A stretch of 64,000 nt of DNA, from assembly GCA_023807065.1 (NCBI GenBank), contig JAJJLU010003481.1, forward strand, positions 1 to 64,000, written 5' to 3'. Source of the stretch: Isotricha intestinalis (Eukaryota > Ciliophora > Litostomatea > Vestibuliferida > Isotrichidae). Below, piece by piece: positions 51,369 to 61,443 of this stretch. Under the pieces are notes generated by a model. That model had not been told where the DNA came from and searched no databases. It worked only from the letters and a program-made list of their open reading frames with translations. How positions within the stretch are numbered: the first letter of the stretch is position 1; every line of letters begins with the position of its first letter. A program made the position numbers and the translations under genes.

Positions 51369-51897
51369 AAAGGATAAGATTAGGAAAATTTATTTATTTT
51401 CTTTTTTTTTTTTTTGTTTTTTTTAAATTTTGATTTACTTTAAAGTTGATGTTAATATAGAATTAATTATTTGATTATTTTGATTTATATTTTAAATTTT
51501 ATTTATTTATTTTTGTTTTTTTAATTTTCTTTAAATTAAATAAAATTCATTATCATGTGATTGTATTAATTAAAAAAGATTATTTTTATTCTAATAAAAA
51601 AAATATGATAATCATTTAATAATGTTTTTGATTTAAAAAAAACAAAAATATTTTTAATTATCAAAAACTACATTATGGATATAGAAATGTTCATTTATAA
51701 AATTAATAATATACTGCAATAACATTTTATATACATAATATGAGAAAGAATCAAGTTTATTTTTGAAAAAAATAAATTTCAAAATTAAATGAAACAAATA
51801 AGATTGTATTATTATTTAACATAAATAAATTAATTAGATTATATAATGAAAATTATGATATAGAGAGATTTATTTAATTTTATTAAATAAAAAATAA
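51369..51897. other. Intergenic, no clear gene
   Basis: T-rich 3' region of the OSBP gene followed by A/T-rich DNA. Several short frames look random. The relic gene begins near 51898. Confidence 0.35.
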
Positions 51898-53235
51898 ATG
51901 AATCAAATTTCTTTTGATATTATATATAAAAAAACAGATAATGAATTTTTTTATTAATCTTCAGAATCAGAATTGCATTAATTCAAATTAATGATATATG
52001 GAAAATATAAAATATATGATACAAACATACTTTATATTTATTATAAAGATAAATTTATTATCATATCAAGATAATTCTTTATTAAAAGAAATAGTTAAAA
52101 ATATAAAAAAAACAAAAATAGAAATATCAGATAAATTAATATTTAAAAAGAAAGAAAATATTAAATATTTTTGTAAATATAGAAATGGGGCAAATTATAT
52201 TTATGATAAATATGATGCATTTTTATGTGAATTTTATTATAAGAAAAAAAACATATTTCTTATATAAATAAATTAATATCTGAATATCCAAGTGATTTAA
52301 AAACAATTTTAAAAGATTATACTACTGAAGTAGATGATAAAGTTGTAAATGATGTTGGATATAAATTATTTCAATTTTGGAATGTAGATTTACAAAATGA
52401 AAAATAATAAGTTATGAATATATTAAAAAGTTAATTGAAGATATTAAACATATTCAAATTGATTATTTAATTAATATTTGGATTAAAATATATATTTAAA
52501 TTTAAAAAATGGTATTGAATAAGTTAATGAAGAATATGCTAATATTATTATTGATAATGATTTTGAAAATGTTGTTAAAAAAAACATTATTTGATAGTGG
52601 CAAAAAAATTTTAATTCAATAAATTAAAACAATTATTATTAAATTATTCTAAAACAATAAAAGATATTCAAGTTTTTTTAACAAATAATAATGAAAGAAA
52701 TAAAAGATAAATATAATGTAATAAAGAAAAACTATAATTTATCTGATTTAAATTATTTATTATATAATATGAATACTTATAATTATAATAATAATAATTC
52801 AAATAACAATAATAATTCTGTAAATTATCAAAATTCAAATACTCAAAGAGAAAAATGTCCAACAATTAATTCTTATTAAAATATTTTACAAAATCAAATT
52901 TCAAGTCCTTATTTAACTCCATTGAATGTTACAAGTAATATTTATTTAAATGAAAATTCAATAAATAATAATAATATATTAAATATTAACAAAATCAAAT
53001 AAATAACTCAACTATAAATAATAATAAAGAAATTAAAGAAAAATTAATATTTAAATTTAAAGATGAAAGAAAACAGTATTTTCAGATAAAGGATATTTTA
53101 AAAAAGAATTATCATCAGAAAGTAATATTTCTCAATTAAATTTAAATAATAAATTATATATTTTAAGTGGGAAATATTTTAATAAATTTTTCAATTATGA
53201 TATAAGTTTAATTTTTCTTTATTTATATTATTTTC
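51898..53235 (+). pseudogene. Decayed gene with a Kelch-like segment
   Basis: Coding-like plus-strand pieces occur in order across changing frames. There is NSLLKEIVKNIKKTKIEISD (52075-52265), then NKLISEYPSDLKTILKDYTT with EVDDKVVNDVGYKLFQFWN (52265-52405), and SYEYIKKLIEDIKHIQIDYL (~52415-52495). An Asn-rich stretch with TQREKCPTINSY ends at ~52880, and another with LTPLNVTSNIYLNENSINN lies after it. Finally KGYFKKELSSESNISQLNL with NNKLYILSGKYFNKFFNYD (53088-53200) fits a Kelch motif. Frames change at least six times and several double stops occur. It was probably a coiled-coil/Kelch protein. Confidence 0.5.
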
Positions 53236-53250
53236 ATCAAAATCATTATT

Positions 53251-54009
53251 TTATAAACTTGTGTTTTCAAGTAATGATTTTATTTTAATTTTATTAGATT
53301 TTGGATAATTAATAATTCTTTCTCCTTTATTATAATTATCATCTAATTTTTTTCTAATGAAATTATAATTGTTTGTTTTAGATATTATATTTGTTTTATC
53401 AAATTTTTTATTATTTTTCTTTTTTTCATTTTCTTCATCCATTAATTTTTCTATAATTCTATTTCTTAAAAAAATATCTTCTCTATTTTTTAACATATTT
53501 TTTTTTAATTTCAGATAATCACTAACAGTTAATTTATTTTTTTGAAATACTGTTTTATTGTTTTTTGAATTATAATTTATTTTTCTTATATTGTTATTTT
53601 GTTTGCTTTCTGTTTTTCTTATATTTTCTATAATTTTTTTACTATTTATTGATATTTTTGGTTTTTCTTTTAATTCTTTTAATTCTTTCATTTCTTTTTC
53701 TTTTTTTATTTTTTCCATTTTGATCTCATTATCTTTATATCTTTTTTCCCAATAATTATTACAAGAAGAATATGCTTTTGATTTTTTTAAAGAATCATTA
53801 CAAATTCTTTTATTTTGTTTAGCATTATTGTCTTTTTTATTTTTCAATAAATCTTTATTCTTATTAAATTCATATTCTCTTTTAGGAGTTAATATATCTA
53901 ATTTATTTAAAGAATATTGATTTTTAGTTTCTCCTAAATCTTCATGAATAGGATTAATCAAATCAGAAATTAATAAATTAAAACTTGTTTTTTCATCCAA
54001 TTTATTCAT
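53251..54009 (-). CDS. Lys-rich hypothetical protein with helical segments
   Basis: The start is taken at the ATG at 54009 (MNKLDEKTSFNLLIS); the open frame extends further upstream but without an ATG. The ~252-residue product is very basic. It has a mid-region coil (KRYKDNEIKMEKIKKEKEM) and LTVSDYLKLKKNMLKNREDI near ~165-185. No domain is recognised; it may be cytoskeletal or nuclear. It ends convergently with the relic gene on the other strand. Confidence 0.65.
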   Translation of the reverse strand: MNKLDEKTSFNLLISDLINPIHEDLGETKNQYSLNKLDILTPKREYEFNKNKDLLKNKKDNNAKQNKRICNDSLKKSKAYSSCNNYWEKRYKDNEIKMEKIKKEKEMKELKELKEKPKISINSKKIIENIRKTESKQNNNIRKINYNSKNNKTVFQKNKLTVSDYLKLKKNMLKNREDIFLRNRIIEKLMDEENEKKKNNKKFDKTNIISKTNNYNFIRKKLDDNYNKGERIINYPKSNKIKIKSLLENTSL

Positions 54010-54057
54010 TTTACTGTTTAAAAAAAAAAACAAATATTTAATGAATATATAATACAA

Positions 54058-54454
54058 AAATTTAGTTCAGAAAGAAAAAAAAAGAAAATTCTAATTATAA
54101 AATAAATAATGAAAAGAAATAAAAAAAACTAAGGAAAAAAGAAAAAAAAATTGAATATTTAAAGATTAGATTTAAAAAATGATTGAATGATTTCCATTTT
54201 TAATAAATAATTATTTAAATTAAGTATATTTAATATATTCCATATTTTTTAATTCATTTCAAGTATTATATAATTTTAATTTTTAAAATTGTCCTTAATT
54301 ATTTTAATAAGTTATTTATGATAAAGGAATGCATAATTTAATATTAATTATTAATCCTTAAATCTTGATAATATAAATGAAATTGTCAAAAAATAAAATA
54401 AAATAAGCTAAAAAAGTTATATAGATTAGATATGATTTTTTAATATTATTTAAA
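54058..54454. other. Intergenic, no feature seen
   Basis: About 400 bases of A/T-rich spacer between divergent genes. It has a purine-rich plus strand at 54060-54160 and no recognisable motif. Confidence 0.4.
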
Positions 54455-55831
54455 ATGTCAAAAGATGAAAATAACATTAAAGAATTTGTAGAAAAAAACT
54501 GTAAATTATTCACTTTAATTATTTCATCAAACAAGCATTATTTTATTTCTTTTCATCCAATCAATGATCAGAATATAAAAGAATTATTTGATTTTTTATT
54601 TGAAGGAGAAAAAGATTTTGAATTATCAAATGAAGATGAAGAAGAAAAAAATTTAGTTTTAATTAAAGGATTACCTCAAATTCAAATGATGAAAAAAGAT
54701 AAAAATGAAAGAGATATTATATATAAAATATGTTCAAAAATTTTTGCTGGTAAATTATTATTGATAAATGATACAGAAGGTAATTTTTATTTCACTTATG
54801 ATATAAATGAAATAAAAAAAAATGATTCAAAAGAGGTTTTTGGAGTTTGTCTTTTTGATAATACTGAAATTAATATTTTTGATTTAAAAAAAATATCTTT
54901 TTCTCTTTTAAAAGAAGAAGCAGTTTCAGGAGAAGATATATATTCAACATTAATAAAAGAATATTTAAATCTATTAGAAGAAGAAAAAGAAGAAGAAATA
55001 AAAAAAGAAATAAACAATGAAGAATATGAAGAAGAAAATTCAGAAAGTAATTTAAATAAAAAAAGAAATAGAAATAAAAAGAGTAAAATATCAGAAAAAA
55101 AAGTAAGAGAGATAACACAATCATTTATATCAAAATTAAATGAATCAGTAGAATTAGATAAGCAAAATCGTAGAAAAAATAAGCCTTCATTAAATAAATT
55201 AAAATTATTACCATCAATAAGTAATTTCTTATCAAATATATATTATCAAAAGGAATTTTTATCTCAAAATGGATTAGAAACATTACAAGAATGGTTAATA
55301 AGAAATCCAGATGGAACTTTTCCTCCTTTAAATCAAATAAGAACAATGTTAGATAATTTAAATAATATTAATATTAAAACTAAAGATTTAAGTAATTGCC
55401 AAATTGGAGGTTGTGTTATGGATTTATCTAAAAATAAAAATTTTCCTAATGATATTCAAAGAAAAGCTAAAAATTTAATTGAAAAATGGCTTAGAACTAT
55501 TTATAATATTAATATTGATTATAGTGATTTTGAAAGTTCTAATCAAAAATATATTGAATTAATTAAAAAAAATAAAGGAAGTGATGAAGATAATAGTAAT
55601 AATGAAGAAGATGATGATGAAGATAATAAAGATAAAGTAATGGATGATATTGAAATGAAAAATGATATTTTTAAAGAAAATGAAATTTATAATATGAGTA
55701 GAGTCCCAAAAAAAGGTTTATTTGATTTTATTAAAAAACCTATTTCTAAATTTGATAAAAGTAAAGTCGATGATAATGTTAAAAACTTTAATTTTGATTT
55801 CAAAAGATTTAGAAGAGGGAAAAATAAGTAA
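54455..55831 (+). CDS. IWS1/Spn1-type transcription elongation factor
   Basis: IWS1 (Spn1) binds Spt6 and RNA polymerase II and promotes elongation and mRNA export. This 458-residue protein carries the IWS1 TFIIS-N-like helical domain at ~243-355: PSLNKLKLLPSISNFLSNIY, LQEWLIRNPDGTFPPLNQIR, then IGGCVMDLSKNKNFPND...AKNLIEKWLRTIYN. The C-terminal ~90 residues are acidic then basic, as in homologues. The unusual part is the N-terminus: instead of a purely disordered acidic tail, residues ~10-165 look like a folded domain (FTLIISSNKHYFISFHP, KIFAGKLLLINDTEGNFYF) of unknown type. Confidence 0.87.
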   Translation: MSKDENNIKEFVEKNCKLFTLIISSNKHYFISFHPINDQNIKELFDFLFEGEKDFELSNEDEEEKNLVLIKGLPQIQMMKKDKNERDIIYKICSKIFAGKLLLINDTEGNFYFTYDINEIKKNDSKEVFGVCLFDNTEINIFDLKKISFSLLKEEAVSGEDIYSTLIKEYLNLLEEEKEEEIKKEINNEEYEEENSESNLNKKRNRNKKSKISEKKVREITQSFISKLNESVELDKQNRRKNKPSLNKLKLLPSISNFLSNIYYQKEFLSQNGLETLQEWLIRNPDGTFPPLNQIRTMLDNLNNINIKTKDLSNCQIGGCVMDLSKNKNFPNDIQRKAKNLIEKWLRTIYNINIDYSDFESSNQKYIELIKKNKGSDEDNSNNEEDDDEDNKDKVMDDIEMKNDIFKENEIYNMSRVPKKGLFDFIKKPISKFDKSKVDDNVKNFNFDFKRFRRGKNK

Positions 55832-56210
55832 TAATTTTATTTGTTTTTTTTATTTTATTTTTTGAAATTTTTATTTTTGTTTTTTTTACTTTTTTTAAAT
55901 ATTGTTCTATAATATTATTTATTTTGATTATTATAGGAATAATTATAATTAATTTTTTGAATCTTTAATATTTTTAAAAATATTAAAAAAATTTTTTAAT
56001 AATTTCCAAATGAATATTTAAAAACTATTCTTTCCAACAAAAAATAAAATTGAAAAAAAATAAATTTAGGAAAATAATTCCATCAATAGAATATTTAATA
56101 TAGAAAAAAAAGATTCATTGTAAAATGAATAAAAATTAAAAATGTAAAATGAATATAAAAAAAAAAGAAAAAAAATAATCAATGATAAAAAAAACTAAAT
56201 AATTAAAAAA
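55832..56210. other. Intergenic, no feature seen
   Basis: T-rich then A-rich spacer of about 380 bases between two plus-strand genes. No gene or motif is recognised. Confidence 0.4.
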
Positions 56211-56747
56211 ATGAAGAAAAACAATTTGAACTTGATGAAAAAAAATATAATAAAAATAAACACAAAACAAAAAAATAATGTGTTAAAAAAAAAAAATAAT
56301 AACAAAAGTTACAATGACATAACATTAGATTTATCAAAAGAAGATGAAATAATAAAAAAGTCTCCAGGATTATTTGATAAATCAATAATAAATGATAAAT
56401 CAATAGTGAATGGAATAGAAACAATGGATTCAATATTTAAAATGAAAGAAAAAGAATTAATAAATAATTCTAATAGATTACAAACTGATTCTAATAAATC
56501 TAATAATTCTATTGGAACTGTAAGAATGTCTGGAATATTAAATAATACTAGTAGAGAAGATATTACTATTAATAATGAAATTAATTATCCAGTTAATAAT
56601 GAATTAAATGATGCTATTATTATTGAAAAAAAAAAATGTTGTTGGAATAAAATTTTATTAATTTTATTATTTATTATTATTGGGTTTTTAATTTTTTTAT
56701 TTGGAGGGTGTTTGACTTATGTTTTATTGTTAAAACATCAACAAAAA

Positions 56748-56788
<41 letters not shown>

Positions 56789-56804
56789 AAATAAGCTATT
56801 ATAA
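56211..56804 (+). CDS. Single-span membrane protein with poly-Asn tail
   Basis: In this 197-residue protein, the N-terminal ~140 residues are Lys/Asn/Ser-rich and presumably cytosolic. KKKCCWNK precedes a membrane span at ~146-172 (ILLILLFIIIGFLIFLFGG). The short tail is dominated by about 13 consecutive Asn encoded by (AAT)n. The Lys-Lys-Lys-Cys-Cys just before the span suggests a positive-inside topology and possible palmitoylation. The family is unknown. Confidence 0.65.
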
Positions 56805-56981
56805 TTATTTTTTTTAAATCATTTTATTTTAAATTGAATTTATATCTTTTTTATTAAAAAAAAGAAAATTCTTATTATTATGTTAAATAATAAATAAAAT
56901 AAAATTCTTTTTCCTTAAAAAATAATAAAAATATCGTAAATTAAATAAAAACAAAGAAAATAAAAAAAATGATTTTTTTTA

Positions 56982-59900
56982 TTATTCTTTTGAAATATCC
57001 ATTTTGAAATCATATAAAGAAGAATTAGTATAAGGATAAACAATGGTAACTCCAATTTCTCCTTTAGGAACATTTTTAATTATTTCTTCTTCCTTTTCAT
57101 CTCCATCTTCACAATAAAAATCAGCAGAATTTTTTCCAATTCTTTTTAAATTACAAGTTAAAACTAAATTACTTTTTCCATTACTATTATCTAAAATAGC
57201 AGCTTTTAAAGGACAATTCCCTACATCACTTGAATATAAAATTCCACCGTTAATATTTTTTTTAATTTTTAAATAATTTTCAGCATAACCACATAAACCA
57301 ACATCTAAAAGAGATTTAAGTTCAACATCACCTTTATCAATATCAATTTTAGAAGATGAATAAATTGAAACACTATAACCATGTTTTATTCCGAAGAATC
57401 TATAATTAATATCAGTAATTAAATAATATATTCCTTTATCTAAAGTTTTTCTTAAACAATTATTATATGTTCCTTTACCTGAAATATCAATAAAATTACC
57501 TTCTTCATCTGTTAACATCATATATCCATAAACTGGTTTTTTAATAATATCTCCATCTTTTAATTTTATTCTTGGATTTTTTTGATGAAGTTGAATGAAA
57601 GAATCAGTATCATCTTCATTAACAATTAATTTATGAACTGTAGGTCCATTTAAACAATCTTTTTTAGGAATTTTAACTTGTGAATTAACATAATCAGGAT
57701 AAATATGAGTAATATAAGCCATACAGAAATATTTACAAAAATCGTCAAGTGACATCCAAAAAGCCCCAGTTGGTAATTTATTTAATTCATCATCATCTGG
57801 GACATTACATAAAGATTTTAATTCATCAGTCCAAAGTGAACTTGAATTACACCAATCACCACACCATTCATCTCCATTTCCCCATAAATTTCTTAAATGG
57901 ATTAATTTAATTTTGTTATATTTAACTTCTACTTCTTTAACTTCTATAATTTCATATGCTCTAAAAGGAACTAAACCATATTCTTCAATTTTATCTTCTC
58001 CAGAAGTTTCAGCACTTAATAAATAACCATTTAATTGACCATCATTTAAAGCTTTATAAATATCATTTTTAACTTGTGGTGATATAAATAAATTTTCTGT
58101 ATAAGCATCAGTTAAAACATCAAATGCTTCTAAAGGAGATGCATCAAGTGACTGAGCATAATTTCCATTTATTTTTGCCCATGCTTTTTCTAATAATATT
58201 ATCCATATATCATTTTTATGTGATGATGAAAATACAAAACGATGTTGTCCTTCAGAATCAAAATAAAATGGGAAAAAATCATCTACAAATATTAATTTCC
58301 ATATTCCATTTATTCTAAGGTAAATTCCATATATGTGTTCTTTTGTTTTTTCTTTAAATAAAAATAATTTTTTTATTAATTCTGGATATTTACATAATGC
58401 TGATACTGCTGTTATAAAAGAACAATTTTCAAAATCACCTTGAATTATATTTTCTGGGTTTATTTCATTAAAATAAACTTGATAATTTTCAGAATCTAAA
58501 ATATTATTTACTGGTGCCCAATTATATTGTTCCCATCCTCTTAAATCTTCATTATGAACTCCATGAGGTAAATTCCATGATCCATTTTTTCTTAAAGAAC
58601 ATAAATTTTCTTTTTTTGGTTCAAATATTTTATCTTCAAAAATTGGAGTTTTTAATTCTTGATTTCTATATATTTTTGTCCCTTTTGGTATTTTTATATT
58701 TTTAAATGATATTTCTTTTGCTTTTGGCTTATTTTTTTCTTGATTTTTTTCTTCTTCAATTATTACTTTTTCTATTTTTAATGAATCTTTTTCCATTAAT
58801 TCTTCTCTTTCTGTTTTACTTTCTTTTATTAATGATTTAAATTGTTTTGAATTTTGAGTTTTTAATTTATCTATATTTGATTGTCTTATTGCTCTTATTA
58901 TTGCTGTTTTATCTTTTGTTAATTCTTTTATATATTCATTTATTAATTTTTCATTTGTTTTATTTTTTTCTTTTTTTTTCATTTCATTTAATTGTTCCAA
59001 TTTCATTGAAATTAATGGCAAATCATTCACATCAAGTTCTTTAGCTTTTTCTTTAAAAATTGCATTTGCTGCATTTATTGCATTTTTTCTTTTTTCTTTT
59101 TCATAATCTCTTAAATTTCTTTTTTCTTCTTCAGTGAATTTTTTTTTAATTTTTAAATCTTCGAGTTGTTGTTTTAATTCATCTTCTTCATTTTGTCTTC
59201 TAACAGATTCCATATGAGCTTTTGATAACATATCAATAATAGGTTTATTTACTTTTAAAATTTTATATATTCTTAATTTTTCTTCTGTAGGAATTTCTTC
59301 TCTTTTTTCTTTATCTTTTAAAAGGTTCATTGATTTAATAACAGCACCAATTGTTTGTAAAATAAATATTCCTTGATTTGATGATAATTTATAAGATAAT
59401 AATTTCCAATTTTTTTGAGCATTTTTTTCACTTTTTTTATCTTTCTTATCAGCTTCATTCCTATAAATATCCATATCAAATTCAATATCAAAATCTTCAT
59501 TTTTAGTAATAATTCTATCTAATAAGCCACTATTAATATTATCATAATAATCTTGCATATCATTTCTATTATTAAAGTGACTTCCTTTTTTTTTAATAAC
59601 ATCAGGTTCAGGATAATTCATTTCAGGATTAGTATAACTTTTTTTTTTTTTAACAGGTTCTTCATTTTGAATAGAATCTTCAACAGAAGCTTGAATTTCT
59701 TTAGTTAAATTATCATAATTTTGAGGATTATTAATAAACATATTTAAATTTTTTCCTTTTATAGAATCACCAACATTAAATTCACCATCAGGATCTTCAG
59801 GCTTTTCTTTTAATCTTCCAGTATCAATTAATAAATCTTTTTGATTTTGTAAACTTTCTCTTAATTCTTTATATTTAGCATATAAAGCAGCTTCTTCCAT

Positions 59901-60992
59901 TAATTTATCATTATCAACTTCAATATCCTTTTTACTTTCTGCATAATCTCCAATTTCTTCATTAACATCTTTTTCACTGATAATTTCATTAATATCAGTT
60001 CCTTTAATTTTATCTTCTAAACTTTTATCGAAAAAATAATCATCAGGAATTATAGGATTTCTAATATTATTATCTAATTCATCAGGATCATCAATTTTTT
60101 GTAGAGATTCTTCTTCATAAATAAAATCATCAGCATGGTCAACTTCATTTTGAATTTCATTCATTTTTTTATCAATATATGGATTTTTTCTAACAACATC
60201 AACATAACCAGGTAAAATACAAGTTAATTCTCCATTTTTAACTTCACATTTAAAAGTTTTAACATGTCTTCCAATGCCTCCATAAAAAAAACTTTTTCCT
60301 TCAGGTTTCCCAAAAAATGAAGTTTTTCCAGAACGACTTTTAAATCCTATAAATGTTATTTTATCAGTATAAGTTCCAAAAACATTTGTTATTCCATCCA
60401 TTGTATTCATATCTGGTTTTCCATTAATTTTTTCTTCTGTTAAATCTCCTATTAAATTTAATTCCATACTTATTGTAAATTTTTGACCTCTTTTATTCAA
60501 GAATAAATCATTTTTAAAAAAATCATCATAATATATTCTTAATCCTTTTATTTTTTCTCCATTTTCATCTGTTATTACACATATTTTTGATACAAAATGA
60601 CGTAAATTTCCTTGTTTTGTTGAATATCTTATTGCATTTTCATATTGAATTCCTGCTTCTTCATTTTCATCTTTCATTAATTCATCGCTTAATATTTCTG
60701 AAAAAAAAAGTTTTGATGGGTCATTTTTATTTTTTTGATTTTTTTTATTTTTTAAATATGATTTTATCATACGACCAAATGTTACATATTTCCTCTTTTC
60801 TCCACATATTTTTTTGAAAACTTCAAATAAATCATATTTTGAATCTTTTGAAAATGCAGTGAATGATTGTTGAAATTGAGGAAATGATGCTGATGATTTA
60901 TATTGGTCAAAGAATAAGAAATCACATAACACTTTTATTTTGTTTAATTCTTCTTCTTCTAATTTCACTTTTCCTTCTTCTATTTGTATCAT
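56982..60992 (-). CDS. Giant calpain-like protein with incomplete catalytic triad
   Basis: The protein has 1336 residues. An N-terminal module (~1-275) begins with an EF-hand-like helical part (LCDFLFFDQYKSSASFPQF, GEKRKYVTFGRMIKSYL). A beta-rich part containing ITFIGFKSRSGKTSFFGKPE follows. A long charged helical region (~280-800) leads to a calpain CysPc domain (~825-1120) and a C2-like beta domain (~1140-1330). Cys857 lies in QGDFENCSF and Asn1035 in LRNLWG. The catalytic His of GHAY is Arg1011 (GLVPFRAY), so proteolysis is unlikely. It is probably a scaffold or regulatory calpain. It is divergent from a paralogue at 61444. Confidence 0.88.
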   Translation of the reverse strand: MIQIEEGKVKLEEEELNKIKVLCDFLFFDQYKSSASFPQFQQSFTAFSKDSKYDLFEVFKKICGEKRKYVTFGRMIKSYLKNKKNQKNKNDPSKLFFSEILSDELMKDENEEAGIQYENAIRYSTKQGNLRHFVSKICVITDENGEKIKGLRIYYDDFFKNDLFLNKRGQKFTISMELNLIGDLTEEKINGKPDMNTMDGITNVFGTYTDKITFIGFKSRSGKTSFFGKPEGKSFFYGGIGRHVKTFKCEVKNGELTCILPGYVDVVRKNPYIDKKMNEIQNEVDHADDFIYEEESLQKIDDPDELDNNIRNPIIPDDYFFDKSLEDKIKGTDINEIISEKDVNEEIGDYAESKKDIEVDNDKLMEEAALYAKYKELRESLQNQKDLLIDTGRLKEKPEDPDGEFNVGDSIKGKNLNMFINNPQNYDNLTKEIQASVEDSIQNEEPVKKKKSYTNPEMNYPEPDVIKKKGSHFNNRNDMQDYYDNINSGLLDRIITKNEDFDIEFDMDIYRNEADKKDKKSEKNAQKNWKLLSYKLSSNQGIFILQTIGAVIKSMNLLKDKEKREEIPTEEKLRIYKILKVNKPIIDMLSKAHMESVRRQNEEDELKQQLEDLKIKKKFTEEEKRNLRDYEKEKRKNAINAANAIFKEKAKELDVNDLPLISMKLEQLNEMKKKEKNKTNEKLINEYIKELTKDKTAIIRAIRQSNIDKLKTQNSKQFKSLIKESKTEREELMEKDSLKIEKVIIEEEKNQEKNKPKAKEISFKNIKIPKGTKIYRNQELKTPIFEDKIFEPKKENLCSLRKNGSWNLPHGVHNEDLRGWEQYNWAPVNNILDSENYQVYFNEINPENIIQGDFENCSFITAVSALCKYPELIKKLFLFKEKTKEHIYGIYLRINGIWKLIFVDDFFPFYFDSEGQHRFVFSSSHKNDIWIILLEKAWAKINGNYAQSLDASPLEAFDVLTDAYTENLFISPQVKNDIYKALNDGQLNGYLLSAETSGEDKIEEYGLVPFRAYEIIEVKEVEVKYNKIKLIHLRNLWGNGDEWCGDWCNSSSLWTDELKSLCNVPDDDELNKLPTGAFWMSLDDFCKYFCMAYITHIYPDYVNSQVKIPKKDCLNGPTVHKLIVNEDDTDSFIQLHQKNPRIKLKDGDIIKKPVYGYMMLTDEEGNFIDISGKGTYNNCLRKTLDKGIYYLITDINYRFFGIKHGYSVSIYSSSKIDIDKGDVELKSLLDVGLCGYAENYLKIKKNINGGILYSSDVGNCPLKAAILDNSNGKSNLVLTCNLKRIGKNSADFYCEDGDEKEEEIIKNVPKGEIGVTIVYPYTNSSLYDFKMDISKE

Positions 60993-61443
60993 TTCTTATT
61001 ATTTATAATAATTATTTTAATATTTTGATTTATATCGTTTTTTTAGGTATTTATTTTTATATGTGTTTTTTATATTTTATTTGTTTTTTATATATTTTGA
61101 TATTTTAAATTTACATTGTTTTGGGATGATATTTTAAATATATTTTTTACATTCATTTTTTATTTTTTTTATGTTTTTTTTTCTAACTGATAAATAAAGT
61201 TTAAATCATTATAATTAATTAAAAATTTATAAATACAAATTTTTTTCAATAAACAATAATAAATTACATTCAAATCACATGTAAAAAGAAAATATAAAAA
61301 AATCAAAAATATTACCATTTCATAAAAATAATAAAATATCACAAAAAAAAAATTAAAAAAAAAAAAGAAGTTAAAAAGAATTAAAAAAAAAAATATCAAA
61401 CCAAAAAAAATTATAATTAATCATATAAAAAAATAATAAACAT
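60993..61443. promoter_or_regulatory. Shared intergenic promoter region of two divergent calpain genes
   Basis: This is the 451-base spacer between two divergently transcribed start codons. It is T-rich toward the minus-strand gene and A-rich toward the plus-strand gene, so each leader has an A-rich sense strand. No TATA-like motif can be singled out in such A/T-rich DNA. The regulatory role is inferred from the arrangement only. Confidence 0.4.

Noticed and set aside
61169..61399. Hydrophobic minus-strand frame in the calpain intergenic region
   Set aside because: It is dominated by Phe runs from A/T homopolymers and has no structure beyond composition. It lies in the presumed bidirectional promoter.
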